This document shows, one piece after another, positions 34,013-43,400 of a stretch of DNA of 64,000 bases. The translations under genes were made by a program, and so were the position numbers. How positions within the stretch are numbered: position 1 is the stretch's first letter; each line of letters starts with the position of its first letter. The DNA is from Myxococcales bacterium. Its GTDB lineage: Bacteria; Myxococcota_A; Polyangia; Polyangiales; Polyangiaceae. Under the pieces are notes generated by a model. That model searched no databases. It had not been told where the DNA came from and was given only the letters and a program-made list of their open reading frames with translations. Location: NCBI GenBank assembly GCA_016703425.1, contig JADJCA010000002.1, positions 620,001-684,000 of the forward strand, read 5' to 3'.

Positions 34013-36184
34013 GTGCAGGCGCTCCGCCCTCAAACGACTCTCTTCTGCGCCGTACTTGCGCTGACCATCGCGCTATCGGTGCTCCTCCGGGGGCGGCGAC
34101 GACCGATTCACTGGCTCTTCGCCGCGTTCTCCACGGAGGTCGCCGTCTGGTGGGCCAGCCAGTCGTTCATCGGCATCTTCCAAGCGACGATCTGGGTGCG
34201 CGCGACAGCCGTCACGACGATCTTCCTTCCGCAGTTCACGGTGCACCTCTTCCAGTCCATCGTGCCGGCCGCCGAGGGGGCCGGCACGACGAGCCGCTTC
34301 ATGACGCCGCTCGCGAAGAGCGCCGCCTTCGCGGGCATCCCGATGCTCGTGCTCGTGCTCTCGCCCTACCACGAGAAGCCCTTCGCCCTCGGGCTCGTCT
34401 ACACGTACGTGGTCGGCTTTCTCTGGGCCGCGCTCATCGACATGTGGCGTCGCGGCAAGAAGAGCCCGTCGCGCGCCGTGCGCGATCGCGTGCGATTCTT
34501 GTTCTGGGTCGGAGCGCTCGCGACGACCTTTACGCTCGGCGACTTCTTGTCGTTTTTGGGCGTGCGCCTGCCGCCCATCGGCGCCGTCTTGTCCACGGTG
34601 TTCATCTTCGTGCTCGCCGAGTCGATGGCGCGACCTCGCCTCGCCGACCTCTACGAAATGGCCGGGCGCCTCCTCGTGGCAACCGTGCTCGCCTTCGCGC
34701 TGGCAGGCGTCTTCTGGATCTTCGTCACGGTCGTCGGCGGGTTCAACACGATGTACCTGAACGCCGTCCTCGCGGCGCTCGTGTTCTTGATGCTCTTCGA
34801 TCCGATCCGCCACGAGGTCGAGAAACGGACCCACCAGTTCTTCTTTCGAGAGCGGTTCGCCCTCGAAACCAGCGTCGCAGAGCTCCGGCGGCGGCTCGCC
34901 CACGTGCTCGAGATCGACGAGATGGTCCAGACCATCCTCGTCGGCATCGAAAGCTCGCGTCGCGTGACCTCATGCGCCATCTACCTGCGCGACCAAGAGG
35001 CGAACGGCTACGACCTTCTCGGCAGCGTGGGCAGCGCGCCGCCACGCCGCATCGAGACACTCTCCGCGCGACCGCTCCTCGATCGGCTCCACGCCGTCCC
35101 GTCGGTCTCGCTCGAAGAGCTCGAGCGCGAGCCCAAAGACGCCGACGCCCCGGTGCTCACGGCCGCTGCGGCGACGCTCGGCGAGCTCAAACGCTCCGTG
35201 GTCCTCGCCGTGCGCGCCGACAGCGACGAGGTCATTGGGCTTATCTGCGTCGCCGACGAGCGCGTGCGCGACGCCTTCACGCCAGAGGAGGTCTCGCTCC
35301 TCGAGACCCTCGCGTCGCAGATCGCAGTGGCCGTCACCAACAGCCGCCTCTATTCGCGGATGAAGGAGCGTGACCGCTTGGCGGCCCTCGGCGCCATGGC
35401 CGCGGGTCTCGCCCACGAGGTCAAAAATCCGCTGGGCGCCATCAAGGGCGCGGCCCAGCTACTCGAGGGCTCGCCCTCCGGTGACCCTGCGTCATCGGAG
35501 TTCGTCGGCATCATTCTCGAGGAGGTCGACCGCTTGAACCGCGTCGTCGGCAGCTTCCTCACCTACGCGCGCCCGCACGCGGGCAATCCCGTTCCCCTCG
35601 ACGTGAACGCCGCCGTGCGGCGCACCGTCCAGATCCTGTCTAGCCAGAAGGCTGCCGAAAAGGGCGACGACATCGAGATCAAGCTCGAGCTCGCGGAAGG
35701 GCTGCCGCGGGTAAAGATCGATCCGGAACAGCTCCGGCAAGTGCTCATGAACCTCGTGCAGAACGCCATGCAGGCGATGGACGGCGAGGGCCGCGTCACG
35801 CTCTCAACGGCCGTGCGTCGTCGCCCGCGAGCGACGTGGGGCACGGGCCTCGAGAGCGAACGAATGGTGGGCAGTCGCCCCGAAGACGAAGTCGTCGAGG
35901 TGGCCGTACGTGACACCGGACCCGGGATCTCTCAGACGATCATGAAGAACCTCTTCGTGCCCTTCTTCACGACGAAGGCACAAGGCACGGGCCTCGGCCT
36001 CGCCATCAGCCAGAGCATCATTCGAAGCGCCGGCGGCAGCATCGACGCGCAGTCCCACTCGGGGGCCGGCACGACGTTCTTGGTCGCCCTCCCGGTGGCA
36101 ACCGACGTCTTGGCGTCGATGGCACCGGCCGTCTCGGCGCCGGCCAGCGCTCCTGAGCCCATCGGACCTCCGCTCAAGGCGTGA
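34013..36184 (+). CDS. Membrane sensor histidine kinase with GAF domain, 723 aa
   Basis: The N-terminal 260 residues contain about seven or eight transmembrane helices with short loops, a 7TM-like sensor input. A GAF domain (about 285-440) follows. The kinase core has the dimer helix with phospho-acceptor His468 in AAGLAHEVKNPLGAIKG, N box Asn584 (LVQNAMQAM), G1 RDTGPGI and G2 GTGLGLAIS. The start is GTG 34013. No response regulator is adjacent, and the upstream sigma54 activator lacks a receiver domain, so the partner is unknown. It is like the NtrB-type kinases with a multi-pass input. Confidence 0.9.
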   Translation: MQALRPQTTLFCAVLALTIALSVLLRGRRRPIHWLFAAFSTEVAVWWASQSFIGIFQATIWVRATAVTTIFLPQFTVHLFQSIVPAAEGAGTTSRFMTPLAKSAAFAGIPMLVLVLSPYHEKPFALGLVYTYVVGFLWAALIDMWRRGKKSPSRAVRDRVRFLFWVGALATTFTLGDFLSFLGVRLPPIGAVLSTVFIFVLAESMARPRLADLYEMAGRLLVATVLAFALAGVFWIFVTVVGGFNTMYLNAVLAALVFLMLFDPIRHEVEKRTHQFFFRERFALETSVAELRRRLAHVLEIDEMVQTILVGIESSRRVTSCAIYLRDQEANGYDLLGSVGSAPPRRIETLSARPLLDRLHAVPSVSLEELEREPKDADAPVLTAAAATLGELKRSVVLAVRADSDEVIGLICVADERVRDAFTPEEVSLLETLASQIAVAVTNSRLYSRMKERDRLAALGAMAAGLAHEVKNPLGAIKGAAQLLEGSPSGDPASSEFVGIILEEVDRLNRVVGSFLTYARPHAGNPVPLDVNAAVRRTVQILSSQKAAEKGDDIEIKLELAEGLPRVKIDPEQLRQVLMNLVQNAMQAMDGEGRVTLSTAVRRRPRATWGTGLESERMVGSRPEDEVVEVAVRDTGPGISQTIMKNLFVPFFTTKAQGTGLGLAISQSIIRSAGGSIDAQSHSGAGTTFLVALPVATDVLASMAPAVSAPASAPEPIGPPLKA

Positions 36185-36214
36185 GGCGGCGCCGAAGGCG
36201 CTTCACCATGGGCC

Positions 36215-37882
36215 TCAGTCGCCCTGCATGAGGCCTTGGATACGCCCCGTCGGAAGGAGGCGGACACCGCGGGCTGCCGGTACGCGCGGGAGCCCCGGCA
36301 TCGTCATCATGTCGCCCGTGATGGCGACGAGGTACCCGGCGCCGGCTGCCAACCGCACCTCGCGCACCTGGAGAACGAAGTCTCGCGGACGGCCAACCTT
36401 CGTCGGATCGTCGGAAAGCGAGCTCTGCGTCTTGGCCATGCAGATGGGGAGCTCGGCGCCGCCAGATTTGATGGCGCGTTCGATGTCGGCCGGCGCCGAG
36501 CCGACGAGGCGAACGTCGGTCGCGCCGTAGATCTCGCGCGCGATGGTTCGGATCTTGTCGAGCGGCGACGCGGTGAGCGGATAGAGCTGCTTCTCTTTCG
36601 GCGGATTCGCATCGGTCGCCATGACGACCTCGGTCACCACGCGGGCGAGCTCGAGGGCTCCTTCGCCGCCGCGCGCGAAGCCGTCGTGGGCCGCGCAACG
36701 AGCACCGCGGGCGAGGGCCGCCTCCGTCACGAGGGCGACCTCGTCGTCCGGGTCGTTGGGGAATCGATTGATGGCGACCACCGCCGGAAGCCCGAATTTT
36801 GCGGCATTTTCGAGGTGTTTTGCCAGATGGTCGAGGCCCCGCTCAAGGGCCGCGCGGTTCGGCTGGCCGGCTTCCTTGACGGGCGCACCGCCGTGCATGC
36901 GCAGCGCGCGGAGCGTGGCTACGAGCACCAACGCGCGAGGCCAGATGCCCGTCGCGCGGCTCGTGATGCCCATGAATTTCTCACCGCCAAGATCGAAGCC
37001 GAAGCCGGCTTCCGTGATGACGAAGTCACCAAGGCGAGCGGCCAGCCGCGTCGAGAGCACGCTGCTCGCGCCGTGAGCGATGTTCGCGAAGGGCCCCGCG
37101 TGTACGAGCGCGGGGCCGCCCTCGCCGGTCTGCACCAGGTTTGGCTTGAGCGCGTCGCGCAGCAGCGCCGTCATCGCGCCAGCGGCGCCGAGGTCTGATG
37201 CGCGCACCGGCTCACCCGACGCCGTCTGGCCCACGATGATTCGGCCGAGTCGCGCCGTCAGGTCGTCGTAGCCCGACGCGAGGGCCACGATGGCCATGAT
37301 CTCGCTCGCGGCGGTGATGTCGAAGCGCTCCTGGCGCGGCACGCCGTGGCTCTTGCCGCCGAGACCGACGATGACGTTCCGCAAGAAGCGGTCGTTCATG
37401 TCGAGGGCGCGACCCCACGTCACGCGGCGCGGATCGAGCTCGCCTTTGTCGCCGACCGATTCGCGGAAGTGGAGCGCGTTGTCGACGAGCGCGCTCAAGA
37501 GGTTGTGCGCGCTGGTGATGGCGTGAATGTCGCCCGTGAAGTGGAGGTTGATGTCATCGGCCGGGACCAACGTGGCGAGGCCGCCGCCGGTGCCTCCGCC
37601 TTTGACGCCGAAGACCGGACCGAGGGAAGGCTCGCGTAGCGCGACGATGGTCTTGTGGCCGAGGCGACGCATCGCCATCGAGAGCGCGAGTGACGTCGTC
37701 GTTTTGCCTTCTCCAGCGGGCGTCGGGTTGATCGCGCTGACGAGGACGAGTCGGCCGGCACCGCGCGACGGCGCCGCTAGGGCGGGGAGCGCGATCTTCG
37801 CCTTGTCACGTCCGTAGGGTTCGACGAGATCGCTCTCGATGCCGAGCTCGGCAGCCACTTCGGCGATGGGGCGTGTCTTCAT
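36215..37882 (-). CDS. fhs: Formate--tetrahydrofolate ligase, 555 aa
   Basis: This makes 10-formyl-THF from formate, THF and ATP. The P-loop TPAGEGKTTT (54-63) is followed by the family segments REPSLGPVFGVKGGGTGGG, NLHFTGDIHAI, GFGFDLGGEKFM and PICMAKTQSSLSDD. It is full length for the family. The ATG overlaps the TGA of the kdd gene upstream by 4 nt, so the two are translated together. It converges with the histidine kinase gene. Coupling to an amino-acid dehydrogenase rather than to other C1 genes is unusual. Confidence 0.97.
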   Translation of the reverse strand: MKTRPIAEVAAELGIESDLVEPYGRDKAKIALPALAAPSRGAGRLVLVSAINPTPAGEGKTTTSLALSMAMRRLGHKTIVALREPSLGPVFGVKGGGTGGGLATLVPADDINLHFTGDIHAITSAHNLLSALVDNALHFRESVGDKGELDPRRVTWGRALDMNDRFLRNVIVGLGGKSHGVPRQERFDITAASEIMAIVALASGYDDLTARLGRIIVGQTASGEPVRASDLGAAGAMTALLRDALKPNLVQTGEGGPALVHAGPFANIAHGASSVLSTRLAARLGDFVITEAGFGFDLGGEKFMGITSRATGIWPRALVLVATLRALRMHGGAPVKEAGQPNRAALERGLDHLAKHLENAAKFGLPAVVAINRFPNDPDDEVALVTEAALARGARCAAHDGFARGGEGALELARVVTEVVMATDANPPKEKQLYPLTASPLDKIRTIAREIYGATDVRLVGSAPADIERAIKSGGAELPICMAKTQSSLSDDPTKVGRPRDFVLQVREVRLAAGAGYLVAITGDMMTMPGLPRVPAARGVRLLPTGRIQGLMQGD

Positions 37883-38928
37883 GTGTACCTGGCTTCAAAG
37901 AGGGTTCGTACGGCGGGCTCGGAGCGCACGAGCGCGAGGGAGTGCTCCGCGTGAGCGTGCGCGTACCCATTGCCGATGACAAGGTCGACATCCTTGCCGA
38001 CGCCCTCAGCGCCGAGCGCCGCCTTGGTGAAGCTCGTCGACATCGCAAAGAAGTAGACGACGCCGCGATCGCGCGTCGCAAGGATGGCGGCCATCTCCGT
38101 GTCGGCCACGTTTACGCAAGAGAACGACACGTCGACTTCCCGGCCACCATTCTTCGCAAGGACGGCGGCGCGCACGGCGACGGGATCGCGCGCGTCGAGG
38201 CTGATGACCTCGTCGCAGACGCCGAGTCGACGCAGGTCGTCTGCGTAGGGCGCGTGACTCTCGACGCCGATGATGCGGCCGCCGGGACCGGCACGACGGC
38301 GCGCTTCGACGGCGCAAAGGACACCGCTCTTCCCGCCGGCGCCGAGCACGAGCACCGAGGCGTTGGGCGCGACCCAGCGAGCGACCTGAGGCGCCGCACC
38401 GGCCACGTCGAAGATCGCGAGCGCTAGGCGCTCGGGCATGTCCTTGGGCATCCTCGCGTAGGCCCCGCTCGCAAAGAGAATCGCCTCGCCGGTCACGTCG
38501 AGCTGGGCGCTCGCCGGCCGAATGGCCGAGATGCTGTCGATGCGGAGCGGCGTCAGCGAGAGCGACACGAGCGTCGCGACGCGGTCGCCGGGAGCGAGGT
38601 CTCCGTCGCCGCGGCCGCTGCCGATCTGGAGGACGCGTCCGAGGAGCATGCCGCCGGAGCCGGTGACGGGGTTGTGCTGCTTCCCACGGTCGCCCACGGT
38701 GGCGAGCACGCGGGCCCCAACGTCGCCGCCGGCCTCTTCCATCTGACGAAAGCTCGCGGCGTCAACGTTGAGCGTTTCGACGGCCAGCAGAAGCTCGCCC
38801 TCGAAGAGTCGAGAGAAGTCGTTGTCGACGCGCTGCGCGGGCTGCGGGAGGGCCCCCCGAGGCACGAGAGTGCGGTGGACGCCGAACGGATCACCGCCAG
38901 GGACGAGGGGACGGAGACCGCCTTGCAT
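37879..38928 (-). CDS. kdd: L-erythro-3,5-diaminohexanoate dehydrogenase, 349 aa
   Basis: The chain opens with DPFGVHRTLVPRGALPQPAQ and VDNDF, the signature start of Kdd, then ETLNVDAASFRQMEE and TGSGGMLLGRV. The NAD-binding loop is VLVLGAGGKSGVLCAV (GAGGKSG 196-202). Kdd oxidises 3,5-diaminohexanoate to 5-amino-3-oxohexanoate in the lysine degradation path that starts with lysine 2,3-aminomutase. The aminomutase and cleavage enzyme genes are not in the window. It is directly coupled to fhs. The N-terminus and core match well, so confidence in the family is high; the physiological direction is inferred. Confidence 0.85.
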   Translation of the reverse strand: MQGGLRPLVPGGDPFGVHRTLVPRGALPQPAQRVDNDFSRLFEGELLLAVETLNVDAASFRQMEEAGGDVGARVLATVGDRGKQHNPVTGSGGMLLGRVLQIGSGRGDGDLAPGDRVATLVSLSLTPLRIDSISAIRPASAQLDVTGEAILFASGAYARMPKDMPERLALAIFDVAGAAPQVARWVAPNASVLVLGAGGKSGVLCAVEARRRAGPGGRIIGVESHAPYADDLRRLGVCDEVISLDARDPVAVRAAVLAKNGGREVDVSFSCVNVADTEMAAILATRDRGVVYFFAMSTSFTKAALGAEGVGKDVDLVIGNGYAHAHAEHSLALVRSEPAVRTLFEARYT

Positions 38929-39272
38929 GGGCCCTTTTCAGTCGATGCGGGCCGAGAATGCAACTGAATCGAGCGTTGGCGGAGGATCGGACGCAGGAAA
39001 GCGGAGGCTCTGCAAAAGCCCTCGAAATTGCCGCGTGGCGGGCGACATTGATGGAAACGTGCTGGTTTCCGGGCCCCGCTCGGCCCGGCGCTCCGGAACG
39101 CCCCCTTCCAACGGGCCTCCTGAAGACCCGCCTTCGGTCGCTCCCGAGTGCCTTCACTTGACCCCTTTTGGCCACCCTCGCTACTCTTCGGAGACCGCTC
39201 CGCGAAGGTGTGCGCGGGATGCGCAGTCTTTCCTCCAGCCCGCCATCGTGACGGGCACCGCCGGTCCGCCGA
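38929..39272. other. Divergent intergenic region, kdd and FHA gene
   Basis: These 344 bp hold no convincing gene in any frame. A GC-rich inverted repeat around 39069-39086 (GGGCCCC and GGCCCGG) lies mid-way. On the right a sigma70-like promoter reads toward the FHA gene. Nothing clear was seen for the kdd side beyond AAAGGG just before its ATG. Confidence 0.45.
39158..39187 (+). promoter_or_regulatory. Candidate sigma70 promoter for the FHA-DUF4388 gene
   Basis: TTGACC (39158-39163) and TACTCT (39182-39187) are separated by 18 bp. The implied start near 39194 gives a leader of about 80 nt. The -35 matches 5 of 6 and the -10 matches 3 of 6 consensus bases. This is a visual match only. Confidence 0.4.
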
Positions 39273-40241
39273 ATGCAAGACCCGACAGCCAAGGCGCCTC
39301 CTCCGCCCCCGCGGTCGGGCAGGCAATTCGTGCTGCGCTTCATTAGCGGCAAGTACCAGGGCGGCGAGTTCCCGTTGGTCGCCGACAAGACCGTGTTCGT
39401 CGGGCGCTCGAGCGATCTCGACATGGTCCTGGTCGAGGACATGGTGAGCCGCAAGCACGCTGGCATCCACGTTCAGGGCGACCAGGTCTGGATCGAGGAC
39501 CTCGGTTCGACCAACGGCACCTTCGTCAACGGCGAGAAGATCAAGCGCGCCCGCCTCAAGGAAGGCGACCGCGTCCTCATCGGAACGAGCATCCTCAAGC
39601 TCGTGGCCACCGATGGAACGTCGACGCGCGACGTGCCCAGCGCCGAGCAGCGCCCCGAGCTCGAGAGCGTGGCCGCGCAGCGGCGGACCAGCCAGGCGCG
39701 CACCATGTCGGGCAGCATCGAAGAGGTGCCGCTACCGGACCTGCTTCAGCTCTTCGGCACCTCGAAGAAGAGCGGCGTACTGGTTATTCGGACGGAAGAC
39801 TCGACCGGCAAGATCTTCCTCCGCAAGGGCAACATCTTCTTCGCGAGCATCAACGACCTCGATGACGTGCCGCCTGTGAAGAGCATCTACCGGCTGCTCA
39901 CCTGGGAGAAGGGCCTCTTCGATCTAGAGCCGCCGGAGGAGCGTGAGTTCTCGACGACCGTCGACCTCACGGTGCCGGAGGTCCTCATGGAGGGCCTTCG
40001 TCAGCTCGACGAGTTCAACCGCATCAAGCCGCAGTTGCCGGCGCCCAACGCGCGCCTCCGCGTTCCGATGCCGCTCGAGGCCCAGCTCCGCAACCTGACG
40101 CCCGAGGCGCTCGACATGTTCCAGCTGGCGCTCAGCTTCCCGCAGCTCGAGACGGTGCTCAACCGCGCCCCAGGGACCGACCTGGACGGCGCTGAGCAAC
40201 TCTTGAAGCTCATCAAGGGCGGCTACCTCATCGCCGAGTGA
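39273..40241 (+). CDS. FHA domain plus DUF4388 (PATAN-type) protein, 322 aa
   Basis: An N-terminal FHA domain (about 20-112) has the phosphothreonine-binding set GR (44-45), Ser59, RKH (60-62) and STNGTFVNG. DUF4388 (about 145-260) follows, with GSIEEVPLPDLLQLFGTSKKSG, then IFLRKGNIFFASI. A short helical end completes it. DUF4388 is common in myxobacteria and links to gliding, sensing and protein complexes. The FHA part would bind a protein phosphorylated by a Ser/Thr kinase, and three such kinases lie in this window. It has a candidate promoter of its own and a hairpin after the stop. Confidence 0.92.
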   Translation: MQDPTAKAPPPPPRSGRQFVLRFISGKYQGGEFPLVADKTVFVGRSSDLDMVLVEDMVSRKHAGIHVQGDQVWIEDLGSTNGTFVNGEKIKRARLKEGDRVLIGTSILKLVATDGTSTRDVPSAEQRPELESVAAQRRTSQARTMSGSIEEVPLPDLLQLFGTSKKSGVLVIRTEDSTGKIFLRKGNIFFASINDLDDVPPVKSIYRLLTWEKGLFDLEPPEEREFSTTVDLTVPEVLMEGLRQLDEFNRIKPQLPAPNARLRVPMPLEAQLRNLTPEALDMFQLALSFPQLETVLNRAPGTDLDGAEQLLKLIKGGYLIAE

Positions 40242-40363
40242 GCGCGGCGTCCTAGAGCGACCTTGTCCCGCGGCTTCTGCGATGCAGAAAGCCCTCGTGG
40301 GAGCGCGCGCCAAGCGGAAGGACCGTGCGGGGCGCCAAAGACGAAGTGCGCCACAAAGCGCGA

Positions 40364-40392
40364 AAGGGCCCCACCCTCGCGGGGGGACCCTT
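40364..40392. terminator. Hairpin between convergent FHA gene and metzincin gene
   Basis: AAGGGCCCC (40364-40372) pairs with GGGG..ACCCTT (ending 40392), with one mismatch and two extra G, around a short loop. It lies in the 179-bp gap between convergent stops and could serve either side. A T-run is weak on the plus strand; on the minus strand the stem is followed by TTTCG. Confidence 0.5.
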
Positions 40393-40420
40393 CTGCGCGC
40401 CGGTATGCGACGGGTCTAGC

Positions 40421-43400
40421 TCAGAGCGGCCCGTAGCCGTAGAACAGCGAGAGCTGCCGAACCGTGTCGATGTTGCTGCTGTACGACTTGAGCTTCGCCG
40501 TTTGAGCAGTGCACGTCGCAGCGACCTTGCAGACGGGGTTTCCGCCTGCATCCTTGACGAAGGTCAGCTCACCGGTCACCGGATCCTTGGCCGTCGTCTC
40601 GAAGGTCGCCTCGGCGAGCTCGTTGGCGAACTGCAACATGCGGGCGCCGGGCGTACGCATGACGGGCGCGTTTCGCGTGTTGATGCGCTCGGTGCCGAAG
40701 AACTTCGCCACGTAGGTGATGCTCGACAGCGGGTCGGTGTAGCGGACCTGCTCGTTCGGCAGGAGCGACACCGTGGCGCCGTCCCCCGTCGAGAAGATGC
40801 GCAGCTGCGCCGTCGTGTCCATCGTCAGCTTGGTGGCGCCGAAGATGAAGGCGTTGAGCATGCCGTACATCTGCTGGTTCCAACCGTAGAGCGGGTTCAG
40901 AACCACCGAGCCGGCGGGGTAGTCGAGCGTCGTCGTCGTCGGCTGCGCTTCGTCCCAGGCGTACCAGGGGAGGTACTGGACGCGTGCGACCTTGTTGGTC
41001 GAGAGCGTGCCCGTGCCTGTTCCGACGTAGGGACCGAGCGTCGTGATGTCGCCCTGGAAGAGCTGCGACATGAGGCGGCGCACCTGGTTCGGGAACACGT
41101 TCGTGAAGTTCGTGTTCTTGTAGCGGCCGTCGATGTAGTCCTCCTTCGAGTTGGAGACGTAGTTGTTCTCCGCTTCGAGCAGGTAGTACATCGCGTACGT
41201 CTTCTCGAGCCACGAGCCGGCAACCAGCGGGTACTGGTACCAAAGCTCGCCCTTCGAATAGTCGTAGTCGTTGTTGATGAAGCGACCTTCTCCGGAGCCG
41301 GCAGCGATGCTGAAGTCGCCGGTCGGGTTGTCCTTGACCTCGCCGGCCGTGAGGGCGCGGGCGGTGGGCGTCTTGCCCGTCTTGTCGATGACGTAGGTGC
41401 CCGGCTCGGGCCGCGTCATGACGCGGGCGAACATGTCGAAGGCGTCGGTGGTCGCGAGGCTGATCGCTTGCAGCGAGTCGGCGTTCTCGAACTCTGACGA
41501 GTTCTGGGCGTTCGACGCAGCCAGGAAGAACGACTTCGACATGCCGTGAATCTTGTCGAAGTAGCGGTCGATGGCGCGCGACCCCGCGCTACGCGGGCTG
41601 AAGGCTGCGCGGTCGCGGCGGAAGTTGTCGAAGATGTAGCGGTTCTCGTACGAGGTGATGAGGAACTGCATCATCTCGTACGGGTCCGCGCCGCCGTCGT
41701 GGCGATAGACAGGGATGTTCCCGATGTCCGCGTACTCATCCGAGCTGAACGTGTACGGGTGGCGGGCCATCGCCCTCGGCGCCTTCTTCGGGTCCTCGAG
41801 CTCGCCCCAGGCGGGAAGGCCCGTGTAGACGGCGAAGTTCGAGACGAGGTCGGGGCGAAGCTTGAGGACCTCTTCGCCGTACTTGGCCCGCGTGGCCATG
41901 TCCTTCAGGGACGGGTGGATGAGGCGCTTGCCCGGCGTCTTCGAGTAACGGGGGCACTTGTAGTCCACCGGCGAGGTCGGGTTCGGCTTCGTCGGAACGC
42001 ACTTCCGATCACCGGTGTTGTCGATGAGCTTGAACGCGTCGTTGAGCTTGCTGTAGTGCTTGTCGCCAACGGAGACGCCCATGTAGTAGGTGCCGTCGAG
42101 CGCGCCGACGTAGGCGTCGCCCTTGTCGGTACCGACGATGGCGTCTTCCTCGACGTCCGCCACGTTGCCGTAGATGAAGCGCATCGCCGCCTTGTCGTAG
42201 GCGCCGAGACCGATCATGTCGCCCGTGGGATCGCCCGGGTAGTCCATGACCGTGGTGTTGGCGAACTTCCAGATGATGCCGTTGACCTCGTCGTCGGTGA
42301 CCGGATCGATCCAGCGGGGACCGACACACTCTTTGCCGTCGGTGTGCGGCGTGACGCTGTCTTCACACACGCGCTCTTCACCGTTGCGGGTGCGGAGCTG
42401 CCAGTATTCCTGGTGGTAGTTGAAGGGGTCTGCGCTGCCGGTGAAGTTGTGGCGCAGCGTCATCGAGTGCCCCATCTCGTGCGAGATGACGGCGTAGTGG
42501 AACTGCTCTCGCATCCACTGGTGCAGGCGCTTGTCGCGGAGGGCGCGGCACGCCGGATAGTCGGCCTTCTGGTCGAGCGCCGGGTCGTAGGCACACGCGC
42601 CCGCCTTGTTGGGGTCGGGAAGCGGATAGTCGCGGAGCGCCATGCGAGCGAGACCGACGATGCCGTTCGGCTCCGGTTGCTCGATGATGCACGCGTGGTT
42701 GTTGGCCAAACCGAGAGCGCGCTGCCGCTCCATCCACTTGTGGAAGGTGGGGTGCATCGTCCGCAGGGGCGAGGCCATGTTCAGCGTCTGTTCGTCGGCG
42801 ACGGGCGCGTTGGCGGGGAGCCCCGCGAACTGCATCATCTCCGGGGTGATCATCGCCGCTTCCCAACGGGAGCCGATGAGCTTCTGGCGTGCAGCCGCGA
42901 TCTCCGGCGTGACGCTCGCGCCCAAGGTCTTGGCGAGATGCTCGTTGGCCTTCTGGCGACGGACCGGCCCGGGCAGCGCCTTGTCGGCCGGCGTGAGGCC
43001 GTTCATCGACATGATGGTCTTGTCGATGGAGCGCGACCGCGTCTCGATGTCGGCCTTCGTCAACGTCTTGGGCAAGTGCTGAGCGGCGCCGAGCTTGCTC
43101 GCGCTGACCCAGTCACGGAGGTACTTGCCGCTGGAGACCTGCTCATCGGTGATCTCACCGTTGACCCAGCGCATGATGTCCATGTTGCTCTGAACAACGA
43201 GGTCGAGGATAGGCACCCACTCGTTGACGCTCGCAGCAACCTTCTCACCGGTGAGCGGGTCGACGGCGTCGACCATGATGCCCCACGGGCCGCCCGAGTG
43301 CGGGCCTTCGATGAGGTTCACGAAGTTGTAGCGAATGTCGCCGATGCGACCAAAGATGGGCTTCAACGCGCCATCGGCGCCCTTCTTGAAGCAGGACGGG

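Noticed and set aside
39043..39060. TGGC-N8-TTGA as sigma54 -24/-12 promoter
   Set aside because: The -12 lacks the required GC and the spacing of conserved GG/GC does not fit.
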